64,000 nucleotides of DNA from Stagonosporopsis chrysanthemi (Eukaryota > Ascomycota > Dothideomycetes > Pleosporales > Didymellaceae), in NCBI GenBank assembly GCA_022560025.1, contig JAFISE010000125.1, positions 1-64,000 on the forward strand, read 5' to 3'. Position 1 is the stretch's first letter. Every line of letters starts with the position of its first letter. The position numbers were made by a program, and so were the translations under genes. Below the pieces are notes generated by a model that saw nothing but the letters and a program-made list of their open reading frames with translations, ran no database searches and was not told the origin of the DNA. Below, one piece after another: positions 24,784-36,649 of this stretch.

Positions 24784-26120
24784 ATGTACCCATCGCCTCC
24801 CGCGTCTCCTACCCAAAATGGATTCTGTGCGCCGGAAGATCGACTAGGTCAAGTCCTTGCTGGCAGGCTTCAACTTACTGGTATCCTTGGAGTCGGAGCT
24901 TATGGAGTCGTCTACACTGCCGTGGACATCCAGACCAACATCCCCTATGCCGTAAAGGCGCTTAATAAGGTTGGCCTTGAGCCCCGTCAGCGCAAGTTCC
25001 AGCAGCGTGAGATCCAGCTTCACCACCAGGCTAGCTCTCACCCCAACGTTGTTTCCCTGGTCAAAATTATGGACGCTCCTGACTGCACTTACGTTGTTAT
25101 CGAGTACTGCCCGGAAGGTGATCTGTTTTCAAACATCACTGAGCAGGGCAAGTTCGTTGGTAATGACGACTGGGCTAAGCGTGCTTTCCTTCAAATCTTG
25201 GACGCTGTTGAATACTGCCACTCTATTGGAATCTACCACAGGGATCTGAAGCCGGAGAACGTCTTGGTCACCGACCAGGGCATGACCTGCAAACTCGCTG
25301 ATTTCGGACTGGCCACTACTGATCACGTTACCTCTGACTTTGGATGCGGCTCCACCTTCTACATGTCTCCTGGTAGGTCTCAGTCTCTCCTACAGACAAC
25401 AGTTTTATACTAACTTCATCAGAATGCCAGACTGCAGCGCCCAAAGCATACTCTTGCTACGCGTCGGCACCAAATGACATCTGGAGCCTTGGTGTCATTC
25501 TTGTCAACCTTACTTGCGGGCGTAATCCTTGGAAGCGAGCTTCCTCAGAGGACAGCACGTTCCGTGCTTTCATGAAGGACCCCAAGTTCCTCCGGACCAT
25601 CCTTCCAATCTCTTTGGAGCTCGACGCCATTCTGAGGAGAGTCTTCGAGTTCAACCCTGCTAAAAGAGCCACTATCCCTGAGATCAGGCAGATGATCCTG
25701 AACTGCTCTGCCTTCACAGCCACGAAGTCAGCAGTCTCAACTCCCTTGTCATCTCCTCCTCTCAGCCCCTACTACGATTGCTACCAGGCTCCCGCTGTTC
25801 CTTCCATGGCCCCACTTCCAGGCGCGGTCTACGCTCCAGCCTTCTATCCGCAACACTCGACTTCATCTGGAAGCTCTAACTCTGACAACGACTCCGTCTT
25901 CTCCGATTGCTCTTCGGTGTCGTCCTCGTCTTCGTCCTCTTCTTACCAAAATGTTTACACAGCGCCCGCTCAGAAGTTCTCTTCTCGAGTGCCTCAACAA
26001 TACGTTTCTCCTCCTGCTCCGGCGAACACCTGGTTTCAGCCATTTATCCACGCCGCCAACCTGGTCAAGCATGTGTCCTTCCAGCCGTCCATGATGGCTA
26101 CACCTGTCCACATGCACTAA
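24784..26120 (+). CDS. Ran1/Pat1-like (Sks1/Vhs1 group) serine/threonine protein kinase
   Basis: Two exons, 24784-25372 and 25423-26120, with a 50-bp intron (GTAGGT...CATCAG, TACTAAC branch site) giving 428 aa. Kinase features: glycine loop GVGAYGVVY at about 36-44, Lys58, HRDLKPEN at 152-159, DFG at 173-175, and an activation segment ending FGCGSTFYMSPECQ (about 186-199). The last motif is typical of the Ran1/Sks1/Vhs1 group, and its SPEC is completed only by splicing. The C-terminal about 130 residues are Ser/Pro/Tyr-rich and look disordered. Family role: nutrient-linked kinases; S. pombe Ran1/Pat1 represses meiosis. The 24784 ATG is the first one after an ATG-free pyrimidine-rich leader. 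Confidence 0.93.
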
Positions 26121-29100
26121 ATCACTTCTTGGTCTCTTCACGTCGGATTGCTTTTACACGACGTTCCGTTTTTCTTTCCGGATTCTTAAAAGTCACGATG
26201 CCATGATAGCGGTGTTTTTGTTCCCAAGGTCGGCGTTCACAGGCTCTCCACGTTTCCAATAGAGCCTTCCGGACTTCGCCCTGTCCGGATCTAGACTTTT
26301 CACCAGCACAATACGTTTAACTACCGGGAGTCGCAGCCTTGACGGTGCGATGTCTCTTCCCCTGTACACACATTTTCTTTTCTTGTTCAAAATCTGAGGG
26401 GAGTTGGCTCGATCACGCATTTATACGGAGTTGCTACAAGACATGAGATCCTGACGGGGTTTGTCCGTCACCACTTTTCGCTATTACTCAAAGATACCAG
26501 GGCACAGCCCACATTGTACCGTAGCTAGCTCAACGAAGAGGACGTCAACCTCGCCTTGCGGCAAATCAGACACAATATGAAAGATATACAGGCGCCACGA
26601 CGAAAGTCGATGGTCACTGAGCACCACATAACATCAAGAAGTTCCTATCGCTGTAACATTATGTGCCTCCGTTGAACATCACTCGATCCTTCAATCCCCA
26701 GGATTGGTCCCCAGTCAACCTGCATCATCGCCGGTTTGCCGCGGAACCATCTTTCACCAACAAGGCAAGCAGTCAACCAACCACAGCTACCACGACTCCA
26801 CTCGCTCCACTAGAGTGGCTGGGCTTCGCCTCGGATGGTTGGTCAAATACGGTTGCGGTAAGCCCAGATCCATCAGCAAGTCACCGGTCTCACCAAGCCC
26901 GGAGTCTGCATATCCACATGCGTGCTGAGAGCGTAGCCTGCAGTAGCTTCACTTGACAGGCGTGAAGGATCACACGCCTTGTGCATATGTACTGAGATCA
27001 CTTTAGGCTTGATTGACCAGAACATGGCAACATAATTATCGAAGCCTTCAATAAAATGATATCCTTCCGAAGCAGAGTCTTTCCAAAGTGAGGTAGAGAG
27101 CACCCACGGTCGGTGCCTTCTGCCCAGCACGCCGTGTCAGATGCCAGGTTCAACGGCTGCACGTCAAACTCAGCCATCTACCCAAGAGTTCACTAAACAC
27201 TAGACACAAATATACACAATGTCTTAAAGTTACCAGTAGCGACGACACGAGCCAGCCACAAATGCCACTTTCGGCTGACTTTCACTCTCGGGTAATACTT
27301 CAACGTCCCCAAGCTTCAGCTGCCCACGCCAGTCGTGTAACCTGACCCAGACAAGTAAAGGAAGGTGTATGCTTAGCCGAAGCATAGCGTCATCACGGTT
27401 GGACTACCCCTACTATTCGACAAGAGTCACAGCTGCAGTGCTTTTATCGCTCGGGGAGCAAATCCGAAACAAAGATCAAGTACGTTAGGTCTGTTTTCTC
27501 TACCGGTCACCCCACGCCAATCACATGAGGCACTTGTGACAACGTAGCCGGGTGCGGAAGAGGGCGTTGGCTGGCGTTGATGGTGTGCAGGACTTCAAAA
27601 CGCTAGGACGAAAGCGTTGAGGTGGCAATCATCACGATCCTGCTGTTGCCCTGGCGAAAGAAATCCCTCACATCTGCAGCACGCCTTCTCCGTTCTCGTG
27701 CGCAGCGCCCACGAGATGTCATGTGCGCCACAAAGAGCTATCCTTAGTCGGTGCAAGACTACGCCCACTTGCTGGATTAGCTGGTCCTGTAGCAACGACG
27801 TCCCGGACTTCGTCCATTCTTCACTCCACGAGGCTACACCTTAGCCCTGAGGTGAGACTTGTCGGTCTCGCGATACCGGTGCTTCTTTCTGCATACACTG
27901 CATGCAGTCCTGCGATGGCCCCTTTCTCTTTTCTTGTTCCGGGGGCCGAAAGTGTCTACCCGCAGCCATACAGGGCCACCAACCCTGAGTAAGATCTTCA
28001 CAAGCGTTCCACAACACCCTCTCCAATGGTGTGCACTCGCACAAACTGATATCAAAGGGAACTGTGGGTATCGGTATGCTGCACACAGAATGCAGCTCGA
28101 CAAAACACAACCCATCCTCTTCGGACCAGTGCACTAGCACTTTGTTCACCCTGTCAAGCTTCGTGGCTGCCTGCCCGTGGTACCGTGTCACGGTATTACA
28201 AAGAGTCCTTCTCCTTGACGCCGGGTTTCGGAAACGGTCTCAATCTTGACAGTCGCTGAGCTGCGGCCGCCTTGTCGACCATCGCGTATGCAGCTGTGAT
28301 TGCTTTTCGTTGCTCTTCCTCCCGACACTCATATCGTGCATTCAGCGGGCGAGCACGAAGTGTGATGCTTGGTTGCACAGCATCATCCTTCATCGCGCCT
28401 TTGCCGCGATAACCTACTCATGTTGGATCATTGAGCTGAACATAGTGCATAGAGCTCTCACAAAGTGCTTGACGAAAGATGATTAGATGCTGATGTACAT
28501 CTACGACGTGCACGACTCCTCTTGGGTAGCGCAGCGCACTACAACACAAAGACAGCCAACTCTTTGACACCGCCCCAAAGAGAAGACAGGTCTGGCAGCT
28601 GAACACATGCCGGCTAGATCCACCGTACGACTGACTCAACGCCTCCACGTGCCCAAGGGGCTGACGAGCGCCCATCCTTCACCACCATCTCAGCCTAGCT
28701 ATGGCACGACAGTGGCAGCCTCAAGCACAAGAGTCCCACAAGTCGCCACTCATGCGTGTCACGCCGAGAAGCTCCCCGACAAACCTCACACGGTGTCTTC
28801 CTTTCGTAGGACAGCGTTAGCCCCAACTTTAGTGCGATGTTCCCCAGACGTGGCACAACAGGCGCCAATTGCCAGCGCACAGCATACTCGCTCGATGGGT
28901 GCACTCGCTGCAAAGTGGGTCTTGTTGCTGCAAACACCACAGGGAACCTCGTCACACAGCGCTGCTTCTTTCAAGACCACTCCAGGGTGGCGCCACTCGG
29001 GCATTTTGTACATCGCGTGCGTGTCTTGCTTTTGCCGCCCAGGGCGGGCGCAGACATCGTGTAACGGGCCGAGGATACCATGTATCGGATGGATGTCTAG

Positions 29101-29473
29101 TTTGTGATTGAACTTCCGGATTGCCGTTGGTGCTATGAGTATGTTGACCGAAGACGACATTTGCATTGGGAGTTCCACCCCAGTCTATCCTCGCAGTCAC
29201 TCCAGCGCGGCGCAACTAAAGCAGTCCGTAATGAATCCCTCTTCAGTCGCCATAGAATCAAACCATAACTTTCACAATAACGCTTGCATCTTCATGTGGG
29301 CCTTCTCTAATGAAATTTTCGTCTCTTCAATCCAATCTCATGCAACCGTACGCAACCATCCTCTATCCCAACACCAACATCAATATCACATTCATCTTTT
29401 TCACCCAGGCATTTGTCCAGAACAGTAGCGATAATCTTGCTACCCTCTCCTTCTGCCCCAAATATGTTCGCAT
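26121..29473. other. 3.3-kb gene-poor region
   Basis: No open frame here looks like a known protein. The larger ones (about 130-166 codons around 28607-29178) overlap on both strands with mutually shadowing sequence. I saw no tRNA, no repeat array and no transposase motif. The first few hundred bases are likely the kinase 3' UTR. Confidence 0.5.
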
Positions 29474-30028
29474 CTAAACCCTCAACCACTGCGTGAGGCT
29501 CGTTGCCTTTCCAATGTCGCTCATCAGCACTATCAGACTTTGTTGTCGAGCTCCAGCGTCATAGAGCGCATCCACTGCATCCGCGACGATCAGCTTTTGT
29601 TCACCCTCATCACCACTGTCGCGTCCGCTTCTTGCGTCACCATTTGACGAGCCATCAGCAGCACCTCCACTGTCCTGAAAATTCAACTCTTCCATTTCTC
29701 TCCTCAGCCTTTCCTCCGCACCCTCGTCAACATTCCCCTTTTCCCCGTCCATCACTACTTCGCAGCATCCTTTCACTACCTCCCATCCGTCTTCACCCGT
29801 ACGGATTCCAATAGCGGCCTGACAAGCAGGATATCTGGCATGTAGCTCGTAGCCTTCGACACCAACGTACGTGTGTGGTAGGACTTCTTTTGTGACATCG
29901 CGAAATTTTGTGCCTTGTTTGATGAAGTGACTGCAGCTTTGGCAGCGGAGCATGCGGAAGGGGTTGCGGATGGTGAGGGCTGGCATTGTGGGTGTGAAGA
30001 GCTTGAAGGGTTGCTGATTGTTTGCCAT
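29474..30028 (-). CDS. Short CWC16/YJU2-like zinc-ribbon protein, divergent
   Basis: Single open frame of 184 aa; the ATG at 30028 or a second ATG that gives MPALTIRNPFRM may be used. Residues about 25-95 follow the CWC16/YJU2/SAF4 pattern: a basic stretch, RCQSC, HFIKQGTKF, an aromatic strand with YVGVEGYELHARY, then ACQAAIGIRT and a hydrophobic VVKG. In the known family two CxxC pairs bind zinc. Here the first pair is intact but the second is YPAC, so one ligand Cys is absent. The second half is acidic and Gly/Ser-rich. The family acts in spliceosome activation, but this protein is too short and diverged to assume that role. It could be a paralogue or decaying copy, or have an unpredicted intron. 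Confidence 0.55.
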   Translation of the reverse strand: MANNQQPFKLFTPTMPALTIRNPFRMLRCQSCSHFIKQGTKFRDVTKEVLPHTYVGVEGYELHARYPACQAAIGIRTGEDGWEVVKGCCEVVMDGEKGNVDEGAEERLRREMEELNFQDSGGAADGSSNGDARSGRDSGDEGEQKLIVADAVDALYDAGARQQSLIVLMSDIGKATSLTQWLRV

Positions 30029-30530
30029 GGATGTATCGGCGGCAGGGTGTTAGTTGTATTGAGACGCGGTGATCCGACTGACCATGTTGTCTTGTTGGTT
30101 ATAATTACGAAGTGAAGACTTTCGGAATATATTTCAAATGGAAAGTGAACCAGGTACATGTGATATGTTACATTGGACGCGCCCTCAAAATTGTTTCATG
30201 GAGAGTGCTGCGTACTGGATCCAAATCAACCATGGTTGATGGCTGAACAGCATGCATAGATTCTGTGGTGGTCTACCCCAGAGCCCTTCTTGCTACCTGC
30301 CTTGGATAACCTCAACCCTGGTGAAGTTGTTGGACAAACATCGGCTACCATGCGATCCTAAGCTCATTCTCAGCGATCCAGAGCATGTGTTCGCGTGCAA
30401 CAGATGGCGAGTATGAGATTTTATTGAATCATGCTCTGATACCGACCGGTATGATAGATAGTATTGAGCCTTAAACTGTTGGACTGGGTATCTAAAAACA
30501 CGCTTTGCAAAAAATCATCATCATTTCCAC

Positions 30531-32088
30531 TTACTGCGAGAACAGCAGCGCAACCATAATCTTGGTGGCTTGGAAGGTACCCTTCGTCCGCAACAGCGAG
30601 TCAAACGTCTCGGAGACCTTACGGAACGCGTCGCCTGTATCAGCCTCTTTCCACACAGCAGGTACAGCGCATTCCACATCCACATTCGACTCTGCTTCGC
30701 CGGTCCAGTCGAACACAATGCGCCAGTTGATCTTGAGTAGAACATGGTTGTCTTGTAGGATTAGCACATCGCGGCCCAGGTGGCGACAGAGGTCTTTTCG
30801 AGAGAGCGTCGATGATTTTGGATCTGTATTTATCATGTTCTCGGTGTCATTAGCAGTGCGTCCTTGCAGTAGTCGTGCGAACGCCTTTTCGCACTTGTGC
30901 CAGTACTGCGCTCGCTTTGTCGCAATATCCCAGAAGGAGTCCATGGCCCAGCATGCATTGCCGAGGTCCTGCTCCTGAGCCTTTGCGCGCATGAAGGTAC
31001 CCAGTTCCCGTTCTGCCCAGGACGGGAGGCGTAGGACATGCATATCGACGATTTTGTTGGTGAGACAATCGATGTTAACTGCCACTTGTGCGGTCAGAAG
31101 TTTCTGAGGGCCGCTCATGGTGATTGTGTGCTTCTGATGAACACGGTTTAAGGAGGCGAGAACTCTGCCTCGTGGAAGGCCAAGCTGTGTGGAACAATTG
31201 AAGACCGTGAACATCTCGAGGTAAGGTCGTGGGTCTTGAAGCTCTACAGGTCGATGTGACGCAATCGGTCTTTCTGGCTGAGTCCGTTTTGGATGAGGTA
31301 CAGTCAGGCTTGAGAACGGCAAGAATGAACACAGAAGACTCGAGACTGGCGTCGGCCGTTCCTCTTGAACATCTGCACCGCCGATTTTGGCGATAAATTT
31401 GCTGTGATGGTGTCAGAAAGCAGTCTCACTGAACGGTAAGTGAAAGCCCGTACGTTAGATCTGCACGCTGAGTAGGAAGCAGCGTATCATCTGCTGCACG
31501 CTGTTGTTCAGCTGCGATCTCTTTCGTACATCTCGATACCTGTGCCTCGAGATCTTCAACCTCACGTTGTAGCCGTGCTTTTTCTTGCTTCCTCCTTTCA
31601 ACCTCGGTATCTAAACGAGGTTTCTGTGCTATCCTGTCGCTTTGACCATCTGCATCCAGAGTGTCCTCCTCGGGTCTAGTGAGCTGGTTTTGCAGGACTG
31701 CCGGTGCAGCCCTTAGCGGAGAACGGGAAACAGCACCAGATGCATGCGTTGGACGTTTCCCTGGAGGAGAGAACGGCATTCCTTGACGCGGTCCTTCCTG
31801 TATTTCAGGTCGTCTCCGCGGTTCAGTTGATGGCAGCTCTGTCTCTTCTCTAGACTCTTTGGTGTTCTCGGGTGCAGTATCGGCTCCGTCAAGCACGATT
31901 GCACGCGCCTGATCGCGAACATCTCCACGAGGCGGTGTACGAGTTGGCAGTAGGTTGGGATAGTTGCGAGCGAGACTGGCTTTAGTAGGCGATGCAAAAG
32001 AGGGCCGGCGTGGAGGCTTTCGAAGTGGACTAGATGGCGCTTGGGGCGGGGACGATGTCTTCCGGCGTTTTCGAGGCGGCTCGTTCAT
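30531..32088 (-). CDS. Conserved fungal coiled-coil protein, function unknown
   Basis: Two exons, 32088-31454 and 31401-30531, with a 52-bp intron (GTACGG...ATCACAG, CTGAC branch site) giving 501 aa. The ATG at 32088 (MNEPPRKRRKTSSPP) is preferred over an in-frame ATG at 32226 because it opens the basic, nuclear-localisation-like, SP/TP-rich N terminus typical of such proteins. About residues 165-205 form a predicted coiled coil (VERRKQEKARLQREVEDLEA). The C-terminal 250 residues look globular, with LPSWAERELGTFMRAKA and INWRIVFDWTGEAE. The layout of disordered basic N terminus, coiled coil and small globular domain is seen in inner kinetochore subunits such as CENP-O/Mal2, but I cannot assign it. 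It shares a 250-bp divergent promoter with the next gene. Confidence 0.8.
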
Positions 32089-32339
32089 TGCGAAATTGGG
32101 ATGTGAAAGAATGCGAATGTTAACGGGAATGTTTGGTGGTGTTGATACACACTGATCGACGCGCCTCGATGCCTCGACGCGTTTGTCCAGTCGGCGTTCG
32201 AGGCATTTCCTTGCCGAGGCCGGCACTGCGGCGCAATATGACGTCTCCTCCGTGCTTCTCTCTTCCTATCACCTTCCGACCATCTAAACATGTCACGATA
32301 GCTTTGACACATATCGTGCAGTTCTGATTGTACCCTTGC

Positions 32340-33142
32340 ATGATGGCTTTAACATGCTGCCCATTGGCGCTACGCCGGCACATTTGCGCCTCATGTGCAA
32401 AGCCATGGAACAGGGTCAAGATCGGTCTGCAAAACAGCAGTCGGATACAGCGGCGCTATAAGTACTACATAGCTCCAGAAGGGGAGCAGGCCAGACCTAT
32501 CACCGGGTATTACGCAGGTATAAAATCTCGAGTGGCTCACAAATACGTTGTTGACGTGTCATAGAAATGTTAAGGAAGCAGCCCTCCCAAGCCCCAACCG
32601 CCTCGAACGATACAACAAACCACACAGCCTCCGCAGCCACGTCGACACCACCGTCCACCGATCATCCGAAGTCCCAGAAAGAAATCACCCTCGAACGGGC
32701 TCGCACAGTCTTTGGTTCGAAGCCCGGTGTAAGGGAACGAAGGATAGAGATTGATGCAGCTTCGATAGAGGTCGCAGGCATCCGGGTACCGCCAAAGCCA
32801 GCAGAGCCTGACAACTGCTGCATGTCTGGTTGCGTGAATTGCGTGTGGGACATGTATCGAGACGAGATGGAAGAGTGGGCGGAGCAGAGCGCAAAAGCGA
32901 GAGTCGCAATACAAGCCAAAAGAGAGGCGTCTGAAGGTAACGGGGACACAGTGGTCGAGCAGAGAAGCCCAAGTCATGTTACTGTCAGCATGGACGATGA
33001 TGGTGGAGGTAGCGAAGCAAATTGGACCGGGAGTGCTGGCGAAGAGAAGTTGTTCGATGACATACCCGTGGGTATAAGAGAGTTCATGAAGACAGAGAAG
33101 AAGTTGAAGCAACGGCACAAGCCGGAGGAGATTCCGACCTGA
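32340..33142 (+). CDS. Oxidoreductase-like domain (OXLD1-type) mitochondrial protein
   Basis: Two exons, 32340-32517 and 32565-33142, with a 47-bp intron; the joined GAA codon keeps phase and gives 251 aa. The N terminus (MMALTCCPLALRRHICAS, then more Arg and no acidic residues) looks like a mitochondrial targeting sequence, absent unless the first exon is included. The diagnostic oxidoreductase-like motif CCMSGCVNCVWDMYRDE is at about 144-160 with Cys at 144, 145, 149 and 152. The C terminus is acidic then Lys-rich, with DDIPVGIREFMKTEKKLK. The family is mitochondrial in yeast and animals; its exact reaction is not settled. Confidence 0.88.
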
Positions 33143-33287
33143 TGAGAGCATGCATGCGCATATACCCTACCCTTTGAAAAGTAATTAGATCCTCTTTCCG
33201 CGCAATCCCAGATCCAGACGCCGCTGTTGCCCCTTATGCTCCCGTGCAATGCAAGTGTGCCTCCTTTATCAATCTCTTGTTATGCGC

Positions 33288-33680
33288 TCAATCATCGGCA
33301 CCAACGTCAACACCCTTGGCCCGCAGTTCTGCTCGTGCCTCCTTGATCTGTCCCATCAATTCCGCATGCGCGTTCGGTACGTCATTGAAGGTGAAGACTC
33401 CCCAGCCGAGCTTGAAGAGAAGGTATGCGCCAAAAGAGATAAGTGCCCAGAAGGGAATCTGTCAATGTTTAGCTAGGAGTGTATGTTTGGAGAAGGGGTT
33501 GTCATACCACAGGGACGATTTCCTTCTGGATCTTCTCGGGGAAAGAAATGAGCTCCATGAAAACCGCAAGGTAAAGCTGCGCGTCATTAGACATGGGTCC
33601 AGGGGTGTTTGTTCAGGAGGGGCTCAGTATACCGATGTCAGGAGCATCGCAATGCTGATGGTTTGTTGTGCGCGCGTCAT
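33288..33680 (-). CDS. DPM3: Dolichol-phosphate mannosyltransferase subunit 3
   Basis: Three small exons, 33680-33633, 33576-33508 and 33458-33288, with introns of 56 and 49 bp, giving 95 aa, the usual DPM3 size. No single open frame shows the whole protein. The model reads MTRAQQTISIAMLLTS, then LYLAVFMELISFPEK, then IPFWALISFGAYLLFKLGWG. That is two transmembrane helices followed by a soluble tail with the family-typical FNDVPNAHAELMGQIKEAR. Role: ER membrane anchor that stabilises the DPM1 catalytic subunit, which makes dolichol-phosphate-mannose for N- and O-glycosylation and GPI anchors. Confidence 0.93.
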
Positions 33681-34055
33681 CTTGGCGTTGGCTAGACTGT
33701 TGGTCGTTCTAAAGAAGGTATACGGTGAGTGGTGTGCAAAAGTCTTGTGCTTGTCGTCGTGCAAGTCGTGTGGTTCGGTGTCCAGATCTCCAGGCTTCGA
33801 GGAAGGCGCTAAAGGAATCGAACGCTGCCCGTTCAGGCAAGGCTAGCCAGCTTTCGCATCAGCCTCATTGAAAGGACCAGCGCTATCCGTCCCACGCCTC
33901 ACTCGCCTGTAGTTATAAACACGCCTTTGGGACCTCATTTGAGTCGAAAAGTTAGTGTCGCATTACCCCGGAGCGCTTGGGTCCATAATCCTTGTGGATA
34001 GACTCTTAGGCATCAACTATAATCACAGGTTGCGCATCTGAGTGTTATCCTTACA
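33681..34055. other. Divergent promoter between DPM3 and the Rap1GDS1-like gene
   Basis: About 375 bp between two divergent start codons. No open frame of note and no obvious TATA box. Confidence 0.5.
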
Positions 34056-36160
34056 ATGACTACCACAAACAGAGAGCATACAAGGACACTACCAGACGAA
34101 GTATCAGTTTTGATAGGTCTTGGTCCGGATGCTTCGGACGATGTTACCGCATCTCTCAAGGTCTTGTACAACAAGTTCACCATCACTCCCAACAGCGCGC
34201 CATCGGAGCAAGCACTACAGCTGCTAGGCACAGCCGTTGGCAAAGAAAGTAGGAACGATGAGCTGAAAAATGGATTTGGCTGACCGTCTGTAGAGTCCTG
34301 GCAAGACTTGTACCGGAATGCAGGTCTTCTCGATTATGTATTGCAAAACCTTGGTGATGTGAGCATACCGCTTGCGTTACGCAAGCAATATTTGCGGATC
34401 ATCGGGAACAGCGTAGCCGACAATGGTTTGTGGATCTTAGGTTCAATCCCGCGGTTGTGGACTGATCTATTATGTAGATATAAATCGAGAGTTGACCACC
34501 AAGGACATATCGAAGATTGTTGACTGTCTGCCCTCAGACGACCTGACAGTAGTTGCTCTTGCAGTGCTCTTCAATCTCTGCAACGATTTCGGTACGAACG
34601 CGCTCGCTCTTTGGTAAGCAAATGCTAAATGAACCAGATCCTGCCAAGGCTGCGGCCGCGGTCATCAGACTAGACTTCACGTTGTCCGGGTACCTTGCTG
34701 GTCACCGAATACCCGATGCCGCGCTCAATTATGCCACCGAACTTCTTACATGGACCACCGAGAAGCTCACTGCAGCACAATTAAACGACGATGTGTCGCT
34801 TGACACATTCGGCGATCTTGTCAAAGTAACCCTGGATTACGACGAGGACCACTATCATGAATATGTTGCTATTTTGGTCCACTACCTGCAGGATCCTGAG
34901 TTCCAAGGGAAGGTTGCGACTCCAGCACTACTCGGTGACCTCGTTACTCTTATGCTAGACTTCGACTCTCGTCTCGCATCGGAAGAGATCAACGCCGTCT
35001 TCGAAGAATTAGCCATCTCTAAGAGTGCTGAAAAGACAACAGCAGCCAGCACGACCGTACTACTTGCTGCTCAACTCATTGGGAATATCTCAGCAGTCTC
35101 GGCCACCGATCCATTCACACAGCAGTTCAACGTCAGAAGTCAAGTGGTTGAAACCATTCGAGCCAAATTGAACGCTTCGCCTTCGCCGTCAACGATATGC
35201 GCCTGCGTTATGCTTGGTAACCTGGCTATGTCGGACGAAGTGTGTATGGATATGGTTAAGATCATGGAGCTGCATCTCCCTCTGACCCGCATCCTGTCCT
35301 CGAGCACAAAGCCTGCGTTGCTCTACGCTGCTGCAGGGTGTATGCGCCATCTTGCTTTCCCTCAACAAAACAGGAAATTGCTGGCAGATTCCGGCCTCCT
35401 TCACACTTGCACCGCCTTACTCAAGCAGACCGATGCTGCTGTCCGTGGCGAGGCAGCAGCCATACTGGGCAAGCTTGTAACGGACGATTTGCACAATGTC
35501 ATCAAGGTTGTTTGTGAGAAGATTGGCGAAACCGTCATCCCAAACGCGCATCAGATTGGGGGCATCAAAGCTTCGTCTGAGTCAACCATTCTGCACCAGA
35601 TCGTCGAGCAAGCGCTCGCACCTGCTGGGCCTCTGCCTAGCACAGCGATGAAAAACCCAACAATCGAGCTCAGTCGATCCATCGTCACTGTCCTTCGATT
35701 TCTCGGAAGGTCAAGTGTGGAGGACAATGTCGATGCTATCAGAGAGCAGCTACTGACCGTTCCTTTGATTGCTCGACCTGTAGCCAAGCTTGTGCGTCAA
35801 CGGTTCTATCCCGATGCTAGATCCGAAGGGCTGCTGGGTCTTGGACTGATGGCGCAGTCAGCACATGGCGCAAAACTTGTACTTGGAGAGATCGAAGAAG
35901 ACGACGGTTTGCTGCAAGCTGTTAAAGATTTTGCGGATGGCAAGGACGGAGGAGCTGAGCAACAGGCCAAATCTTCTTCAGGCAGGGATTACCAAAACGC
36001 GGTGGTACTTCTACAAGCACTGCAGAACAACTGGGTAAGCTTAAGCTCTTTGCTGGTGGAACCTTTAGCTGATTTGATGCAGGACACAGACGCGAACCCG
36101 GTGCTCAAGGAACAGATTGGAACACTCCAAGAATCATTGAGCAAGCTGATGGTCCAGTGA
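34056..36160 (+). CDS. Rap1GDS1/SmgGDS-like armadillo-repeat protein
   Basis: Five exons: 34056-34248, 34294-34425, 34478-34591, 34638-36034 and 36083-36160. Introns are 45, 52, 46 and 48 bp, all GT...AG with phases matched, giving 637 aa. Almost the whole protein is helical armadillo-type repeats (for example LRKQYLRIIGNSVADN, VVALAVLFNLCNDF and LLYAAAGCMRHLAFP). Family role: chaperone-like binding of small GTPases with C-terminal polybasic tails, cytoplasmic. The last intron (36035-36082) is a multiple of three without a stop codon, so a retained form would carry 16 extra residues (653 aa). I prefer splicing because donor and acceptor are canonical. The third intron has an alternative donor at about 34613 that would leave an impossibly short 25-bp intron. 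Confidence 0.88.
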
Positions 36161-36649
36161 TGCGGGCAAGTGCCGGCAGACAGCAGGCTTTGATTCGAGA
36201 TTGGCGCTGTTGTGAAAGTGACACGCCACAACCTCACCACCATCCGCCATGAAAGTGGATCAAATGTGAAAGGGTGTACGACCAACCACAACACTGCCAT
36301 TTGCAACAAGAAACGAGACGCAACGTACACCCAGCAAATAGAAATTGATTGATTTGGAGCGAGGTCAGCAAGTGGCAATCTCAGCCTCCGCATTGCAGAG
36401 AACGTGTGACGCAGGTGTAATCAGCAGAGCGCTCATTGGTCAACCGATCATCACAGGTCACAGCGCTGCTATCGAAGGGTCCAGGAACCATGGAGCTGTG
36501 CAAGTGAGAGAAGCTATAAAGAAGGCATTGCTCGCTGCTCTCGGACTCATCATCAAGCAACCAACACTACTAGTTTCACACTCGATCTAAATCATCTGCA
36601 CCTCATCTCCTCTCCACCACCTTTCGGTCAATCATCACCACCATCAACA
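36161..36649. other. Promoter region of the metallothionein-like gene
   Basis: About 490 bp between the armadillo gene stop and the Cys-rich gene start. Contains a TATA box at 36515-36521 and an inverted CCAAT (ATTGG) near 36436. The last 60 bases are C/T/A-rich like a fungal leader (CCATCAACAATGG at the start). No gene seen. Confidence 0.55.
36515..36521 (+). promoter_or_regulatory. TATA box of the metallothionein-like gene
   Basis: TATAAAG 129-135 bp upstream of the ATG at 36650. A clear TATA box plus a C/T-rich leader is typical of strongly or inducibly expressed fungal genes, consistent with a metal- or stress-responsive product. Confidence 0.6.

Noticed and set aside
28607..29178. Overlapping 166- and 130-codon frames on opposite strands
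   Set aside because: They shadow each other, lack any domain, and neither has a convincing start context or splice extension.
34414..34450. tRNA-like A-box and B-box (TAGCCGACAATGG and GGTTCAATCCC)
   Set aside because: The boxes are only about 26 bp apart, too close for a tRNA, no acceptor stem pairs, and the second box lies in an intron of the armadillo-repeat gene.
34613..34637. Alternative donor GTAAGC for the third intron of the armadillo-repeat gene
   Set aside because: It would leave a 25-bp intron, too short to splice. The donor at 34592 gives 46 bp and correct phase.
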